Source: JAGRCP01 sp942490705 (lineage in GTDB: Bacteria > Chloroflexota > Anaerolineae > Caldilineales > Caldilineaceae). Taken from it: DNA of 64,000 nucleotides. The stretch covers positions 310,001 to 374,000 of the forward strand of contig CALNXY010000005.1 in the NCBI GenBank assembly GCA_942490705.1. The letters are read 5' to 3'. Position 1 is the stretch's first letter, and the number at the start of each line of letters is the position of its first letter. A program made the translations under genes and the position numbers. The notes under the pieces are model-generated. The model searched no databases and was not told the DNA's origin. It worked only from the letters and a program-made list of their open reading frames with translations. This document shows positions 47,315-56,988 of the stretch, one piece after another.

Positions 47315-48334
47315 ATGAATCGGCCAAATTTGAACAACGTCGCTCCGGAGATTATCGCGTACATCGAGACGCTGGAGGATCAGGTAGCTGCGCTACAAGA
47401 CAAATCCGCCGTGCGCAGCAGCGCGCCGCCGGAGCCCAGCGAGCCGCCGACAACCATCAACATCATCTCAATCAGCGCGTCGGGCATGGCCAAACGCACG
47501 CCGCGCCATCACTATGCGCGTCAACGCCGCAGCGGTATGGGTGTTTTTGATTTGGAGAGTGACCGGGAGCCGCCGGCATTTCTTGTTGCTGCGGACGAAC
47601 AGGGCGCTGTTCTGTTCATCACCGATCAAGGGCGTGCGTTCCGCGTGCCGGTGGACACGATCGTCGAGACAGACGTACGCGGCAGCGGCGAAGCCCTCAT
47701 CCATGGTCTCACCCTACGCCCCGATGAACGGCTTGCGATTGCATTGCCCGATGCAGGCGGACCGTTTCTTACGCTTGTGACGGAACGTGGCCAGACCCGG
47801 CGCATCGGCGGCCAATCTTTCGGCGCCAATCTGCGTTCCGGCACGGTGCTGATCGATGCGCAGGAGAGTGGGGCGCCCGCGGCCGCGGCCTGGACATCCG
47901 GGCAGGCTGACATCTTTATTGCTACGGCTACCGGTCGGGCCATCCGCTTTGCCGAACGCCAGGTTCCCGTGCGCGGTTGCCTGGGCATCCGCGTTGATCC
48001 CCAGGATCGGGTTGTTGGCGTTGGCGGCGTCGGTGCGGCAGACGGTATCTTTCTGATTGGCAGCGACGGCAAGGGCACCATCCGGCTCATGGATGGCTTT
48101 GCGGCCAACAAATCTCCCGGCGCCAGCGGCAAACTTGCCATGAAGACAGATCAACTAATCGCCCTGGCGCCTGTTCCAGCCAACGCCGCACCAGACCTCT
48201 TCATCATCTCCCTGTTGGGCAAGATCATTCGCTTCAACAGCGGCGAAGTCCCGGCCAAAGAAGGCGTTGTCCAAGGCGTAAACTGCATGCAGTTGCGCAA
48301 CGATGCCTGTATCGCGCTGACAGCGTCCGGCTGA
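47315..48334 (+). CDS. Stand-alone GyrA C-terminal-type beta-pinwheel protein
   Basis: A 339-residue protein starting at the ATG at 47315 after GGGAG. A short N-terminal helix (IIAYIETLEDQVAALQDK) could be a coiled coil. From about residue 80 come five or six blades of the DNA gyrase/topoisomerase IV A-subunit C-terminal repeat: LFITDQGRAFRVP, TLVTERGQTRRIG, FIATATGRAIRFA, FLIGSDGKGTIRLM, and FIISLLGKIIRFNSGE. There is no breakage-reunion domain, so it cannot be a topoisomerase; DNA wrapping or protein binding is inference. It forms an operon with the transglycosylase. Confidence 0.83.
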   Translation: MNRPNLNNVAPEIIAYIETLEDQVAALQDKSAVRSSAPPEPSEPPTTINIISISASGMAKRTPRHHYARQRRSGMGVFDLESDREPPAFLVAADEQGAVLFITDQGRAFRVPVDTIVETDVRGSGEALIHGLTLRPDERLAIALPDAGGPFLTLVTERGQTRRIGGQSFGANLRSGTVLIDAQESGAPAAAAWTSGQADIFIATATGRAIRFAERQVPVRGCLGIRVDPQDRVVGVGGVGAADGIFLIGSDGKGTIRLMDGFAANKSPGASGKLAMKTDQLIALAPVPANAAPDLFIISLLGKIIRFNSGEVPAKEGVVQGVNCMQLRNDACIALTASG

Positions 48335-48920
48335 TCACCCCAACCCACCTTGAGCTTGTGTTTAGACTGAGCGTGCCGACGAGTCGAAACCAAGCAGCCT
48401 GACGCCCATGCGCTTCCTGGCTTCGATAGGCTCAACCGGCATCGCTCCCACTCACCCATATCCCCGCAAACCTTGGGCTTTACCCGCGACAGGGTCGGCG
48501 CAGTCCCCGCGTCCGCCGTTGCTGGAACATTGTCTGCACGGCGACCGTTTACAGACCTCGGCAGCGGCGATAGCTGCACGAGGACAGCATGCTACGTCTA
48601 CGTGACCGCGGCGGATCTATACAGATTGCACAAGAAATTCATGGTAACGTTGCACAATCCGGCGCAATTTTTTGGCCAGTAGTCATGATAAACTACTGTT
48701 TGGATCCCGTTTTGGCTATTTCCGAAAGCCAAACAGAACTTTAACGAAGAATTGTTCATTTGTTGACAAAGCTTAAACCGTCATGTGGTAGCATCCGTAC
48801 GGATATGTCAAACCAATTCCTGTAGACTGTTTAGGTTTGAAAGCATCCGCTTGAATCGGTGAAGATCGCTTCACCCGCTCTGATGAAGTGTTGCAGAGCG
48901 ATCTGGAAAAGGAGTAGGTC
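48335..48920. other. Intergenic region, no gene seen
   Basis: 586 bases without a convincing coding sequence. It contains a perfect -35 hexamer TTGACA at 48763-48768; a plausible -10 (TAGCAT, 48789) is 20 bp away, longer than ideal, so a promoter for the ParB-like gene is only tentative. Confidence 0.4.
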
Positions 48921-50024
48921 ATGGTAAGCAGCCACCTACAATCGAACGCATTAAGAAAATACCGACAAAACGTCTCTAAAGCGCAGATGGTTGATCTGCT
49001 CAGCTTGATTACAGGCGCCGATACCGATCTGGTGAACTACGACGAAGTGGCCAAACGGTTGAAAGCGCGCCAACAAATAGACATGGGCACGCAAAATGTG
49101 CCGTTGGACAAAATTATCGGCAGCGTGGGTCGCTACCATGACTTCACGCGCTCGTTCCTGCCCCGATCTGCCGTCAATGCCGATCGCTGGTCACGCTTGG
49201 ACGCGGCTATGAACGATCTCAAGGGCCTGCCCCCGGTAGAACTCTACAAGATCGGCGATGTTTACTTCGTGCGCGACGGCAACCATCGCGTCAGCGTTGC
49301 CCGCGCCAATGGCGCCGCCGACATCGAGGCGTACGTCACCGAAGTGAAGACGACCGTTCCGATTACGGTGGAAGATTTTGAGCACGACGAGTGGATCATG
49401 AAGGCCGAACGAGCCCAATTCCTTGAGGCCACTCATCTCGACGATTTGCGGCCGGATAATGATCTTCAGCTCACCGAACCGGGACGGTATCGGATTCTTC
49501 TCCGTCACATCGAAGTGCACCGCTATTTCCAGAATCAAGAGCGGGCAAACAATCACGATGTAGGAGAGATGAGCTGGGAAGAAGCTGTAGCAAGCTGGTA
49601 TGACAACATCTATCTGCCAGTCATCGAGGCAATCCATCGCTACCATCTGCTTGATGCCTTTCCGGATCGCACGGAGGCCGATCTCTATCTCTGGATCACG
49701 CATCACCGGGAGCAGTTGGCGGCAACGTATGGTCTGGCGCCGCTCAGCCCCGATGCAGCCGTGGCGACCTTTGCGGAAACGCATGATGACAATCCGCTCA
49801 ACCGCACGGTGAAGAATTTGCGCAACGGCTGGCATCGGCGTTTGGGCGTCGAGCAACCGCCCTTGGGGATGAGCGAAGAGGAATTCAATGAATTCCGCGC
49901 CCGGCGTGCCGCTGGCGAGGTCTCGTTGGGTGAGGTCAATGGCGTTGACGACGAAGAGTTTGAGCCTGATGAGCCGGATGAGTCAGCTGTACAGATGCCG
50001 GCAGGCGTGCCATCTCCAACCTAA
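48921..50024 (+). CDS. ParB/sulfiredoxin-fold protein
   Basis: A 367-residue soluble protein with a strong AAGGAG ribosome-binding site. Residues 55-140 form a ParB/Srx-type domain: NVPLDKIIGSVGRYHDF, LPPVELYKIGDVYFVRDGNHR (DGNHR at 119-123), VARANGAADIEAYVTEV. It lacks the helix-turn-helix of chromosomal ParB, and the middle and C-terminal parts (EAVASWYDNIYLPVIEAIH; acidic tail) are unlike ParB. Similar actinobacterial and chloroflexal proteins are annotated DUF4032 or as regulators. DNA binding or CTP binding is not shown. A terminator follows. Confidence 0.75.
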   Translation: MVSSHLQSNALRKYRQNVSKAQMVDLLSLITGADTDLVNYDEVAKRLKARQQIDMGTQNVPLDKIIGSVGRYHDFTRSFLPRSAVNADRWSRLDAAMNDLKGLPPVELYKIGDVYFVRDGNHRVSVARANGAADIEAYVTEVKTTVPITVEDFEHDEWIMKAERAQFLEATHLDDLRPDNDLQLTEPGRYRILLRHIEVHRYFQNQERANNHDVGEMSWEEAVASWYDNIYLPVIEAIHRYHLLDAFPDRTEADLYLWITHHREQLAATYGLAPLSPDAAVATFAETHDDNPLNRTVKNLRNGWHRRLGVEQPPLGMSEEEFNEFRARRAAGEVSLGEVNGVDDEEFEPDEPDESAVQMPAGVPSPT

Positions 50025-50068
50025 GAAAGCCGGATTGGCCTGAGCATGGCAAGCGTTGACACAAAGGT

Positions 50069-50096
50069 AGGCGGGGATCATATGATCTCCGCCTTT
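50069..50096 (+). terminator. Intrinsic terminator after the ParB-like gene
   Basis: Arms AGGCGGGGATCA and TGATCTCCGCCT around a central palindrome with one G-U pair, followed by TTT. It stands about 45 bases after the ParB-like gene and before pyk. Confidence 0.78.
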
Positions 50097-50217
50097 GCTA
50101 TTTATCGTTCAAGTCCCGTCGACTCGGAAGAAGACTTCTTACCATGGCAGGTTTGTGGTAGGATAGCGGGATTGACCAAATTGTGAGGCGCCACCTGTTG
50201 CTTGTGTCGAGGAAAGC

Positions 50218-51972
50218 ATGCTGCGAGTTAAAATCATTTGCACAATCGGTCCTGCGAGTCGCGAAATTGACACGTTAACCGCGATTGCCGAAGCTGGCAT
50301 GAACGTTGCCCGTCTCAACATGAGCCACGGGACCCACGAATATCACAACGGCACAATCGAACGGGTGCGCACCGTCTCCGAACGGCTAGATAAGCCAATT
50401 GCCATCCTCGCCGACCTGCAGGGTCCTAAATTACGCGTGGGCACAATGCAGGAGGGGGGCGTTCCTCTTCTTGAAGGGGAAAATTTAGTGCTCACCACCG
50501 ACGATATCGTTGGCGAGCCCGGCCGTGTGCCCGTTCAGTACGCTGATTTGCCTCAAGCTGTCAAGCCGGGCCACCGCATCCTCATTGACGACGGCATGCT
50601 CGAGTTGGAAGTAGAAGAGACCTCAGAGACCGAGATCTTTACCCGTGTAATCATTGGCGGCGTCTTGCATGACAAAAAGGGCCTCAACCTGCCCGACGGT
50701 TCGCCCAACATTCCCGCACTGACTGAAAAAGATCTCGAAGACGTCCGCTTTGCGCTCGCTCACCAAGTGGATTGGATCGCCTTGAGTTTTGTGCGTAGCG
50801 CCAGTGAAGTGCTGGAACTCAAGGCGCTGATTGAAGAATATTCGACCTTCGGTCGCACGACGCCTGTGATTGCCAAAATCGAGAAGCCGGAAGCAATCAC
50901 CAACATTGATGCCATCATTCAGGCATCTGATGGCATTATGGTCGCGCGCGGCGACCTGGGCATCGAAACCAGCCCGGAGACCGTGCCCACCGTCCAGAAG
51001 ATGATCATCAACAAATGTCACCGTGCGGCACGCCCGGTCATCACGGCAACGCAGATGCTCGACTCCATGATCCGCAACCCGCGCCCCACGCGCGCGGAGG
51101 CGAGCGACGTAGCCAATGCCGTGCTCGACGGTAGTGACGCCATCATGCTCTCGGGCGAAACCGCCGCCGGCTCTTATCCGGTAGAATCGGTCAATACGAT
51201 GGTGAAAATCGCCAAAGAGGCCGAACGCGTTCGCAAAGATACCAATATCACCATGGCCCTTGACCAGCCGGCGATTTTTACGGCGTCAGGCGCAATTTGT
51301 CACGCTGCGATGCAGACGGCCGAAGACGTGAATGCCAAGGCAATCGTCGCCCCTACAATTAGCGGATCGACCGCCCGCCTGATTGCGGCATTCCGCCCGG
51401 CGGTGCCGCTGGTTGCTGTCACACCCAGCCCTATGGTGCAGCGTCGACTTTGCCTCTACTGGGGCACCTATCCGTTACTCACGCGCCGCCTGAGCAACAC
51501 GGATGAGGTCGTGACTGACGCCATTTCCATTGCGCAGAAGCATGGCTATATCAACGAAGGCGACACTGTGGTACTGACAGCAGGCGTGGTCGGCAGTGTG
51601 CGCAGCGCCACCAACCTGATGATGGTGCGCACGATTGAACAAGTGGTTGCCCGCGGCACGGGATTGGGACAGCGCGAGGTTGCCGGTACCCTCGTTCACC
51701 TGAGTCCCCCTCTGACGGATGACGATTTCGCCGTTGGTCCTCAGGACATCGTGTTTGGTGAATCCATCGACCGCAGTTGCGTGCGCGTAATCCAGCGTGC
51801 CGGCGGCCTGATTACCGCCGACCCAGGATTGGACAGCCCGGGCGCCATTGCCGCCGTCGAACTCGGAATTCCTGCCGTTATTGGCGTGGGCGATGACATC
51901 AACAATCTGACGCCGGGTGAAAAGGTAATTCTTGACACGACCAGCGGCCGCGTCATTAAATGGAACAAGTAA
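50218..51972 (+). CDS. pyk: Pyruvate kinase with PEP-utiliser-type C-terminal domain
   Basis: A 584-residue glycolytic enzyme converting phosphoenolpyruvate and ADP to pyruvate and ATP. MNVARLNMSHGTHEYH, ILADLQGPKLRVG, the catalytic IAKIEKPEAI segment, and MVARGDLGIE are standard. After the allosteric domain (to about 475) an extra C-terminal domain resembling the phosphohistidine domain of PEP-utilising enzymes follows (GLITADPGLDSPGAIAAVELGIPAVIG), as in Bacillus-type pyruvate kinases of about 585 residues. The phosphohistidine position is not His here. Monocistronic by appearance. Confidence 0.96.
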   Translation: MLRVKIICTIGPASREIDTLTAIAEAGMNVARLNMSHGTHEYHNGTIERVRTVSERLDKPIAILADLQGPKLRVGTMQEGGVPLLEGENLVLTTDDIVGEPGRVPVQYADLPQAVKPGHRILIDDGMLELEVEETSETEIFTRVIIGGVLHDKKGLNLPDGSPNIPALTEKDLEDVRFALAHQVDWIALSFVRSASEVLELKALIEEYSTFGRTTPVIAKIEKPEAITNIDAIIQASDGIMVARGDLGIETSPETVPTVQKMIINKCHRAARPVITATQMLDSMIRNPRPTRAEASDVANAVLDGSDAIMLSGETAAGSYPVESVNTMVKIAKEAERVRKDTNITMALDQPAIFTASGAICHAAMQTAEDVNAKAIVAPTISGSTARLIAAFRPAVPLVAVTPSPMVQRRLCLYWGTYPLLTRRLSNTDEVVTDAISIAQKHGYINEGDTVVLTAGVVGSVRSATNLMMVRTIEQVVARGTGLGQREVAGTLVHLSPPLTDDDFAVGPQDIVFGESIDRSCVRVIQRAGGLITADPGLDSPGAIAAVELGIPAVIGVGDDINNLTPGEKVILDTTSGRVIKWNK

Positions 51973-52005
51973 CCCCATTCGAAAAAACGCGGGAGATGCA
52001 GTCTG

Positions 52006-53349
52006 TCAAACCTTGGTGGGCACTTCGTTGCCCGCCTCGCGAATAGCACGCGGCACATCGACCAGCGGCAAGAGCACCAGACCGGCAATAAAGAAAATCG
52101 CCACGGATAGGATGGCAATGCGATAGTTACTTGTGAATTGGAGGGCCAAGCCATAAAAGAGAGGCCCCAGCCAGCTCGTTCCCCGCTCACTTACCTCGTA
52201 CAGGCTAAAGTACTCCGACTCCTGACCAGCAGGAATCATCTGCGAATAAAGCGATCTACTGAGAGCCTGACTGCCGCCCAGCACGATCGCGATGATGCCG
52301 CCCATAATGAAAAACTGTCGCTCGGTTTGGAGAAAGCCATAGGCATAGATCACGGTCGCCGTCCAAATCACCAGGCTGAGCAGAATGGCGCGCTTGGCGC
52401 CCATCCAGCGCGCCAGGTGGCCAAAGAGCAACGCTCCCCCAAAGGCCACAAATTGCACCATGAGAATCAACGAAATCAAAGAAGACTCGCCCAAGCCCAA
52501 TTCTTGCGCGCCAAATTGGGCCGAAAGGGCAATCACGGTCTGAATCCCGTCATTATAGAGCAGATAGGCGACGAGGAAGAGTAGCGTCTGTGGATATTGC
52601 GGCAGCTTGCGCAGCGTGTGCGCCAACTGTTTGAAGCCGACCGTCACATAATGCTCGCCTGGTTCTAAAGAGTGCTGGGATTCGCGCGTCCGCAACGCCA
52701 ACAGTGGGATGACCGTAAAGATCGCCCACCAGATGCCGGCCGAAGCCAGACTGATGCGCACGGCATGACTGGTGGAGAGGCCAAAGCGATCAGCCTGCAG
52801 AAAGAAAGCGAGATTCGCTGCCAGCAGCAGCCCCCCGCCCAGATAGCCCATGGCCCAACCCTGCGACGAGACGCGATCGCGATCATCCGGGCTCGAAATG
52901 TCCGGCAGGAACGCGTTGTAAAAGACCATCGCCGTGCCAAAGCTCAGGTTGGCCAGTAAGAAAAGCGAGCCGCCGAGCAGATAGTTGTCGCCATTAAGAA
53001 AGTAGAGCCCCATGGTGGCAAAGGCCCCTAGATAAGCAAAGAAGCCCAACATCTGTTTCTTGAGGCGGGTGTAATCAGCGATTGCGCCCAAAACAGGCAA
53101 GAAAAATACCTGCAACAGCACGGAGAGCGAAACCATAAAGGGGAAAAAGGAGTCGGCCAAAACGGTCACACCCAGTGGATGCACGTAGCCTGCTGCATCC
53201 GCTGCGTTTTGGGTGACGGTAGTCAAGTATGGGCCCAAGAAGACCGTCACGACCGTGGTTGAAAAGGCGGAATTCGCCCAGTCGTAGAAGTACCACCCAA
53301 CCTGCTCTCGTCGGCTGTATGTCTGAACGGCGCTTTCGGCTGTCGCCAT
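52006..53349 (-). CDS. MFS transporter, UMF1/Atg22-like
   Basis: A 447-residue polytopic protein with about 12 membrane helices. The ATG at 53349 follows GGGGAG. The N-terminal signature YSRREQVGWYFYDWANSAF is diagnostic of the UMF1/Atg22-like family, and PVLGAIADYTRLKKQML is the MFS loop 2-3 motif. Fungal relatives export amino acids from the vacuole; the bacterial substrate is not known. It is convergent with pyk. Confidence 0.9.
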   Translation of the reverse strand: MATAESAVQTYSRREQVGWYFYDWANSAFSTTVVTVFLGPYLTTVTQNAADAAGYVHPLGVTVLADSFFPFMVSLSVLLQVFFLPVLGAIADYTRLKKQMLGFFAYLGAFATMGLYFLNGDNYLLGGSLFLLANLSFGTAMVFYNAFLPDISSPDDRDRVSSQGWAMGYLGGGLLLAANLAFFLQADRFGLSTSHAVRISLASAGIWWAIFTVIPLLALRTRESQHSLEPGEHYVTVGFKQLAHTLRKLPQYPQTLLFLVAYLLYNDGIQTVIALSAQFGAQELGLGESSLISLILMVQFVAFGGALLFGHLARWMGAKRAILLSLVIWTATVIYAYGFLQTERQFFIMGGIIAIVLGGSQALSRSLYSQMIPAGQESEYFSLYEVSERGTSWLGPLFYGLALQFTSNYRIAILSVAIFFIAGLVLLPLVDVPRAIREAGNEVPTKV

Positions 53350-53460
53350 CGTACTCCCCTTCCAGCACGTGACCCTGACCACTCCATATAATGGAGACCA
53401 AGACTATTGTCATCCAACGGCACGATGTGTGGCAAACATTGCGAATCAGAGCGCCAGCAA

Positions 53461-53512
53461 AAAGACAAGCGTTGTAAATGAGACGAAAATCTCATTTACA
53501 ACGCTTGTCTTT
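53461..53512. terminator. Perfect 23-bp stem terminator for glyA
   Basis: Arms 53461-53483 and 53490-53512, loop CGAAAA, T-runs on both strands. It lies 50 bases after the glyA stop on the minus strand and 112 bases upstream of the MFS gene. Confidence 0.9.
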
Positions 53513-53561
53513 TTCTTTCAGCAGTAATTTCACAGCCGATGCGGCCGCAAGGTGCCTATCG

Positions 53562-54893
53562 TTAAGCCGGAACCGGAAAATTGACGACCATTTCCAGCAC
53601 TTCGTCACGTGTACGCGCCTGAAGTTCTTCATCGAACGGACTGCGGGCAATCGCCGCAATCCAGCGGCCAATCTGTTCGAACTCAGCCTCTTTCATCCCG
53701 CGCGAGGTTGCGGCCGGGCTGCCCAGGCGAATGCCGCTGGTTACCATGGCCGGCTTGGGATCAAAGGGAATCATATTCTTGTTGCAGTGAATGGCAGCAT
53801 TGTCGAGCGCCTGCTCCACGACCTTGCCGGTGATCTCATTGCCGTCCGCGTCCTCACCCAGCACGCCCAAGTCTACGAGCATGAGGTGATTGTCCGTCCC
53901 GCCGCTGACGATGCGCAGACCTTCGGCCTCCAGCGTGCGGGCAAGGGCTTGAGCATTGGCCAGCACCTGCTCCTGGTAGGACTTGAAGCCAGGCTGCAGC
54001 GCCTCTTGAAAAGCGACTGCCTTGGCTGCAATGACGTGCATGAGCGGACCGCCCTGGGTGCCGGGGAATACAGCCCGATCAATTTTCTTGGCCAGTGTCT
54101 CCTTGCAGAGGATCATGCCGCCGCGCGGGCCACGCAAGGTCTTGTGAGTCGTCGTTGTCACCACGTCACAGTAGGGGACAGGATCGGGATGCAGACCCGT
54201 TGCGATCAGTCCTGCCACGTGGGCCATATCCATCATTAGCAGGGCGTCGACTTCGTCAGCAATCTGGCGCAAACGCGGATAATCAAAGAAGCGCGGATAG
54301 GCGCTGGCGCCGGCTACGATTAGCTTCGGTTTGTGTTCGGCAGCCAGGCGGGCAATTTCGTCATAGTCAATGCGCTCAGTTTCAGGATCCAGGCCGTAGT
54401 GGACAAAATTGTAGAACTTGCCCGAGCTATTCAGGTGAAAACCATGAGAGAGATGGCCGCCGTGGTCCAGCTTGAGCGCCAACACGGTGTCGCCCGGCTT
54501 GAGCAGAGCCAAATAAACGGCCTCATTCGCCTGTGCGCCGGAATGGGGCTGCACATTGGCATGTTCTGCGCCAAAGAGTTCTTTGGCGCGGGCGATTGCC
54601 ACCCGCTCGGCCACGTCCACATAGACGCATCCGCCATAGTAGCGCCGTCCCGGATAGCCCTCGGCATACTTGTTCGTGAGCACGCTGCCCACCGCCGCCA
54701 AAACCGGTGCGGATGTATAATTTTCGCTGGCAATTAATTCGATGCCGGCAAACTGTCGCTGACGCTCCAATTCGATCGCTTCAAAAATCTCCGGATCGGC
54801 CTCAGCCAGCAGCGCGCGCGGATCCGGCGTTTCGAGCCAGGGAGCTAATTCTTCCGTCAGTCTCTTTTCGACTGCAGGAGAGATTGTTGCCAT
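53562..54893 (-). CDS. glyA: Serine hydroxymethyltransferase
   Basis: A 443-residue PLP enzyme interconverting serine and glycine with tetrahydrofolate as one-carbon carrier. Strong GGAGGAG ribosome-binding site. LIASENYTS at 53-61, YAEGYPGRRYYGG at 76-88, DMAHVAGLIA, and the PLP-binding Lys251 in VVTTTTHKTLRGPRGG. The C-terminal SGIRLGSPAATSRGM is normal. Length is slightly above the usual 415-430 because of an N-terminal extension. Confidence 0.97.
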   Translation of the reverse strand: MATISPAVEKRLTEELAPWLETPDPRALLAEADPEIFEAIELERQRQFAGIELIASENYTSAPVLAAVGSVLTNKYAEGYPGRRYYGGCVYVDVAERVAIARAKELFGAEHANVQPHSGAQANEAVYLALLKPGDTVLALKLDHGGHLSHGFHLNSSGKFYNFVHYGLDPETERIDYDEIARLAAEHKPKLIVAGASAYPRFFDYPRLRQIADEVDALLMMDMAHVAGLIATGLHPDPVPYCDVVTTTTHKTLRGPRGGMILCKETLAKKIDRAVFPGTQGGPLMHVIAAKAVAFQEALQPGFKSYQEQVLANAQALARTLEAEGLRIVSGGTDNHLMLVDLGVLGEDADGNEITGKVVEQALDNAAIHCNKNMIPFDPKPAMVTSGIRLGSPAATSRGMKEAEFEQIGRWIAAIARSPFDEELQARTRDEVLEMVVNFPVPA

Positions 54894-55050
54894 TGTTTCT
54901 CCTCCTTATCACAACTTATCATTCAGCAAATCAAACGATTATTGCCAATACCCAAGCCTTCAATTATCGAGCATTTTACCGTAGGTAGACCAAAAAGCAG
55001 CCATTTTCCAACAACCAAAACGGAGACGTCTTCACCTAATCCGCAAAGAA

Positions 55051-55078
55051 AAAGAGATGACATAGATGTCATCCCTTT
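55051..55078. terminator. Intrinsic terminator after trxA
   Basis: GATGACAT (55056-55063) pairs with ATGTCATC (55066-55073), and flanking A-rich and T-rich bases extend the stem with one mismatch. It lies about 35 bases past the trxA stop on the minus strand and can also act on the plus strand. Confidence 0.78.
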
Positions 55079-55112
55079 TTGATGGATTCTGCAATGTAGA
55101 GCGGGGCGATAA

Positions 55113-55439
55113 CTAGCTGATATGAGTTTCTAACCGGCTCTTGAGCTGCGGCTTCGGCTGGTAGCCAACGATGCGGTCAACCGGCTCGCCATTCTTAAAA
55201 AGCACCAGGGTCGGAATACTCATCACGCCATAGGCCATCGCCGTACTTTGGTTATGATCCACATCGAGCTTGCCGATGACCAGATCGCCATCCATCTCTT
55301 CAGCGAGTTCTTCCAGAATCGGAGCGATCATCTTGCACGGCCCGCACCATTCTGCCCAAAAGTCGACCAGCACCGGCTGATCGGCCTTGATGACTTTTTC
55401 GTCAAAGTCCTGATCGCTTACTTCAATAGGACTACTCAT
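55113..55439 (-). CDS. trxA: Thioredoxin
   Basis: A 108-residue cytoplasmic disulfide reductase. The ATG at 55439 follows AAGGAG; an in-frame start 21 codons upstream is not needed. Active site WCGPC (Cys32, Cys35), LVDFWAEW before it, and the cis-Pro in MSIPTLVLF. Monocistronic, with its own terminator. Confidence 0.97.
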   Translation of the reverse strand: MSSPIEVSDQDFDEKVIKADQPVLVDFWAEWCGPCKMIAPILEELAEEMDGDLVIGKLDVDHNQSTAMAYGVMSIPTLVLFKNGEPVDRIVGYQPKPQLKSRLETHIS

Positions 55440-55623
55440 TTCACGCTCCTTAACTTTGTGACTCGTAGTTATAATCGGTATGCAAGACAATATCCTGCGC
55501 ACGGATTTGATCTATTGTATGCCGATACTCAGTTGTACTCCAAAAAGCGAAAAGGTAGCCGTAATTGAGGCTACAAAAGAATTATCCACCTTCTCGTGAC
55601 GTATCAAACGTTGGCGTCGTCAC

Positions 55624-55651
55624 TTCAACCCAAGCCGGGGGCGCGGTATAC
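55624..55651 (+). promoter_or_regulatory. Possible promoter for transaldolase
   Basis: TATACT (55646-55651) with TTCAAC 16 bp upstream (55624-55629). The -10 is good and the -35 weak. It would give a leader of about 90 bases before the ATG at 55745. Confidence 0.35.
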
Positions 55652-55744
55652 TGGCATCGCAGTCGTGCCGCTTGCTGCCATTCGCTGGCAGCTAGCGTTG
55701 ACTGCAAGAATCCACCGCATCATATTTATGGAAATGGGGAGAAT

Positions 55745-56872
55745 ATGACCAACCAACTAGCAGAGTTACGGGCAGCTGGCCAGAGTGTCTGGCTCGACTT
55801 CATTGAACGCGGCATGCTCGAATCGGGTGAACTGGCAGACCTGGTTGCGAAGGGTGTCGCCGGCGTCACGTCTAACCCGACGATCTTTCAGGCCGCCATC
55901 AGCAAGAGCGATGCGTATACCGAAGATCTGGCCGAGCTAGCTAACAGTGATGCCGACGCCAAAACATTGTTCGAAACGCTGGCCGTGGCGGACATCCAGG
56001 CTGCGGCCGACGTGCTGCGTCCCGTTTACGACGCCAACAATGGACACGACGGCTTCGTCAGCCTCGAAGTTGCACCGGATCTTGCTTATGACACCCAGGG
56101 CACCATCGATGAGGCGCGCCGCCTCCACGCTATGGTCGATCGCCCCAATCTCATGATCAAGGTGCCGGCCACCGAGCCCGGTCTGGAAGCCATCCGCACG
56201 CTCATTGCCGACGGCATCAACGTCAACGTCACGTTGATCTTCAGCCTGGATCGCTACCGTGCAGTCAAGGAGGCCTATATCAGCGGATTGGAAGCGCGGC
56301 AGGCCGCCAGCGAGCCCATCGATCAGATTGCTTCAGTGGCCAGTTTTTTCGTCAGCCGCGTCGACGCCAACATCGACGCCCAGCTCGGAAAGCTGCGTGC
56401 TGACAATCCGGAGCAGGCCGAGATATTTGACGCTCTCCTTGGCCAGATCGCTGTGGCGAATGCCCAGCTTGCCTACGCTCAATTTGAAGAGGTCTTCGCC
56501 GGCGAGCGCTGGGACAAGCTAGCAGTCGATGGAGCGCAGGTGCAGCGGCCGCTTTGGGCCAGTACCAGCACCAAGAATCCGGACTTCCCCGACTTACTCT
56601 ATGTCGAGACGCTGATTGGTCCTCATACAGTCAACACCATGCCGCCCAACACGCTGGAGTCTCTGCTAGACCATGGTCAGGTCGCACGCACAATTGATCA
56701 AGACTATGATGCAGCGCGCGCGATCATGGCGCAGCTGGCCGCCATTGGCATCTCAATCGATGAGGTGACGGATGGGTTGGAAGAAGAGGGCGTAAAAAAG
56801 TTCGCCGATTCATTTGTCGAATTGATGGAAACAATTGAGGAGCAGCGTCAGCAGTTGGCGGCAACTCAGTAG
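55745..56872 (+). CDS. tal: Transaldolase
   Basis: A 375-residue enzyme of the non-oxidative pentose phosphate pathway, long-form class (about 370 residues, as in actinobacteria and cyanobacteria). GGGGAG precedes the ATG. GQSVWLDFI, GVTSNPTIFQAAI, the Schiff-base Lys139 in NLMIKVPATEPG, and NVNVTLIFSLDRY are all in place. It is divergent from trxA. Confidence 0.95.
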   Translation: MTNQLAELRAAGQSVWLDFIERGMLESGELADLVAKGVAGVTSNPTIFQAAISKSDAYTEDLAELANSDADAKTLFETLAVADIQAAADVLRPVYDANNGHDGFVSLEVAPDLAYDTQGTIDEARRLHAMVDRPNLMIKVPATEPGLEAIRTLIADGINVNVTLIFSLDRYRAVKEAYISGLEARQAASEPIDQIASVASFFVSRVDANIDAQLGKLRADNPEQAEIFDALLGQIAVANAQLAYAQFEEVFAGERWDKLAVDGAQVQRPLWASTSTKNPDFPDLLYVETLIGPHTVNTMPPNTLESLLDHGQVARTIDQDYDAARAIMAQLAAIGISIDEVTDGLEEEGVKKFADSFVELMETIEEQRQQLAATQ

Positions 56873-56988
56873 CGACATAGGCCGGCAACGAGGCAGATGG
56901 GGGATAGCCACCGCCGGTTGAGTAAGTCGAGACCAAGGAGCCGGTCGGCGTCAATCCGCTTGTTCTCTACGTGCCCCGCTCCAGGAAA

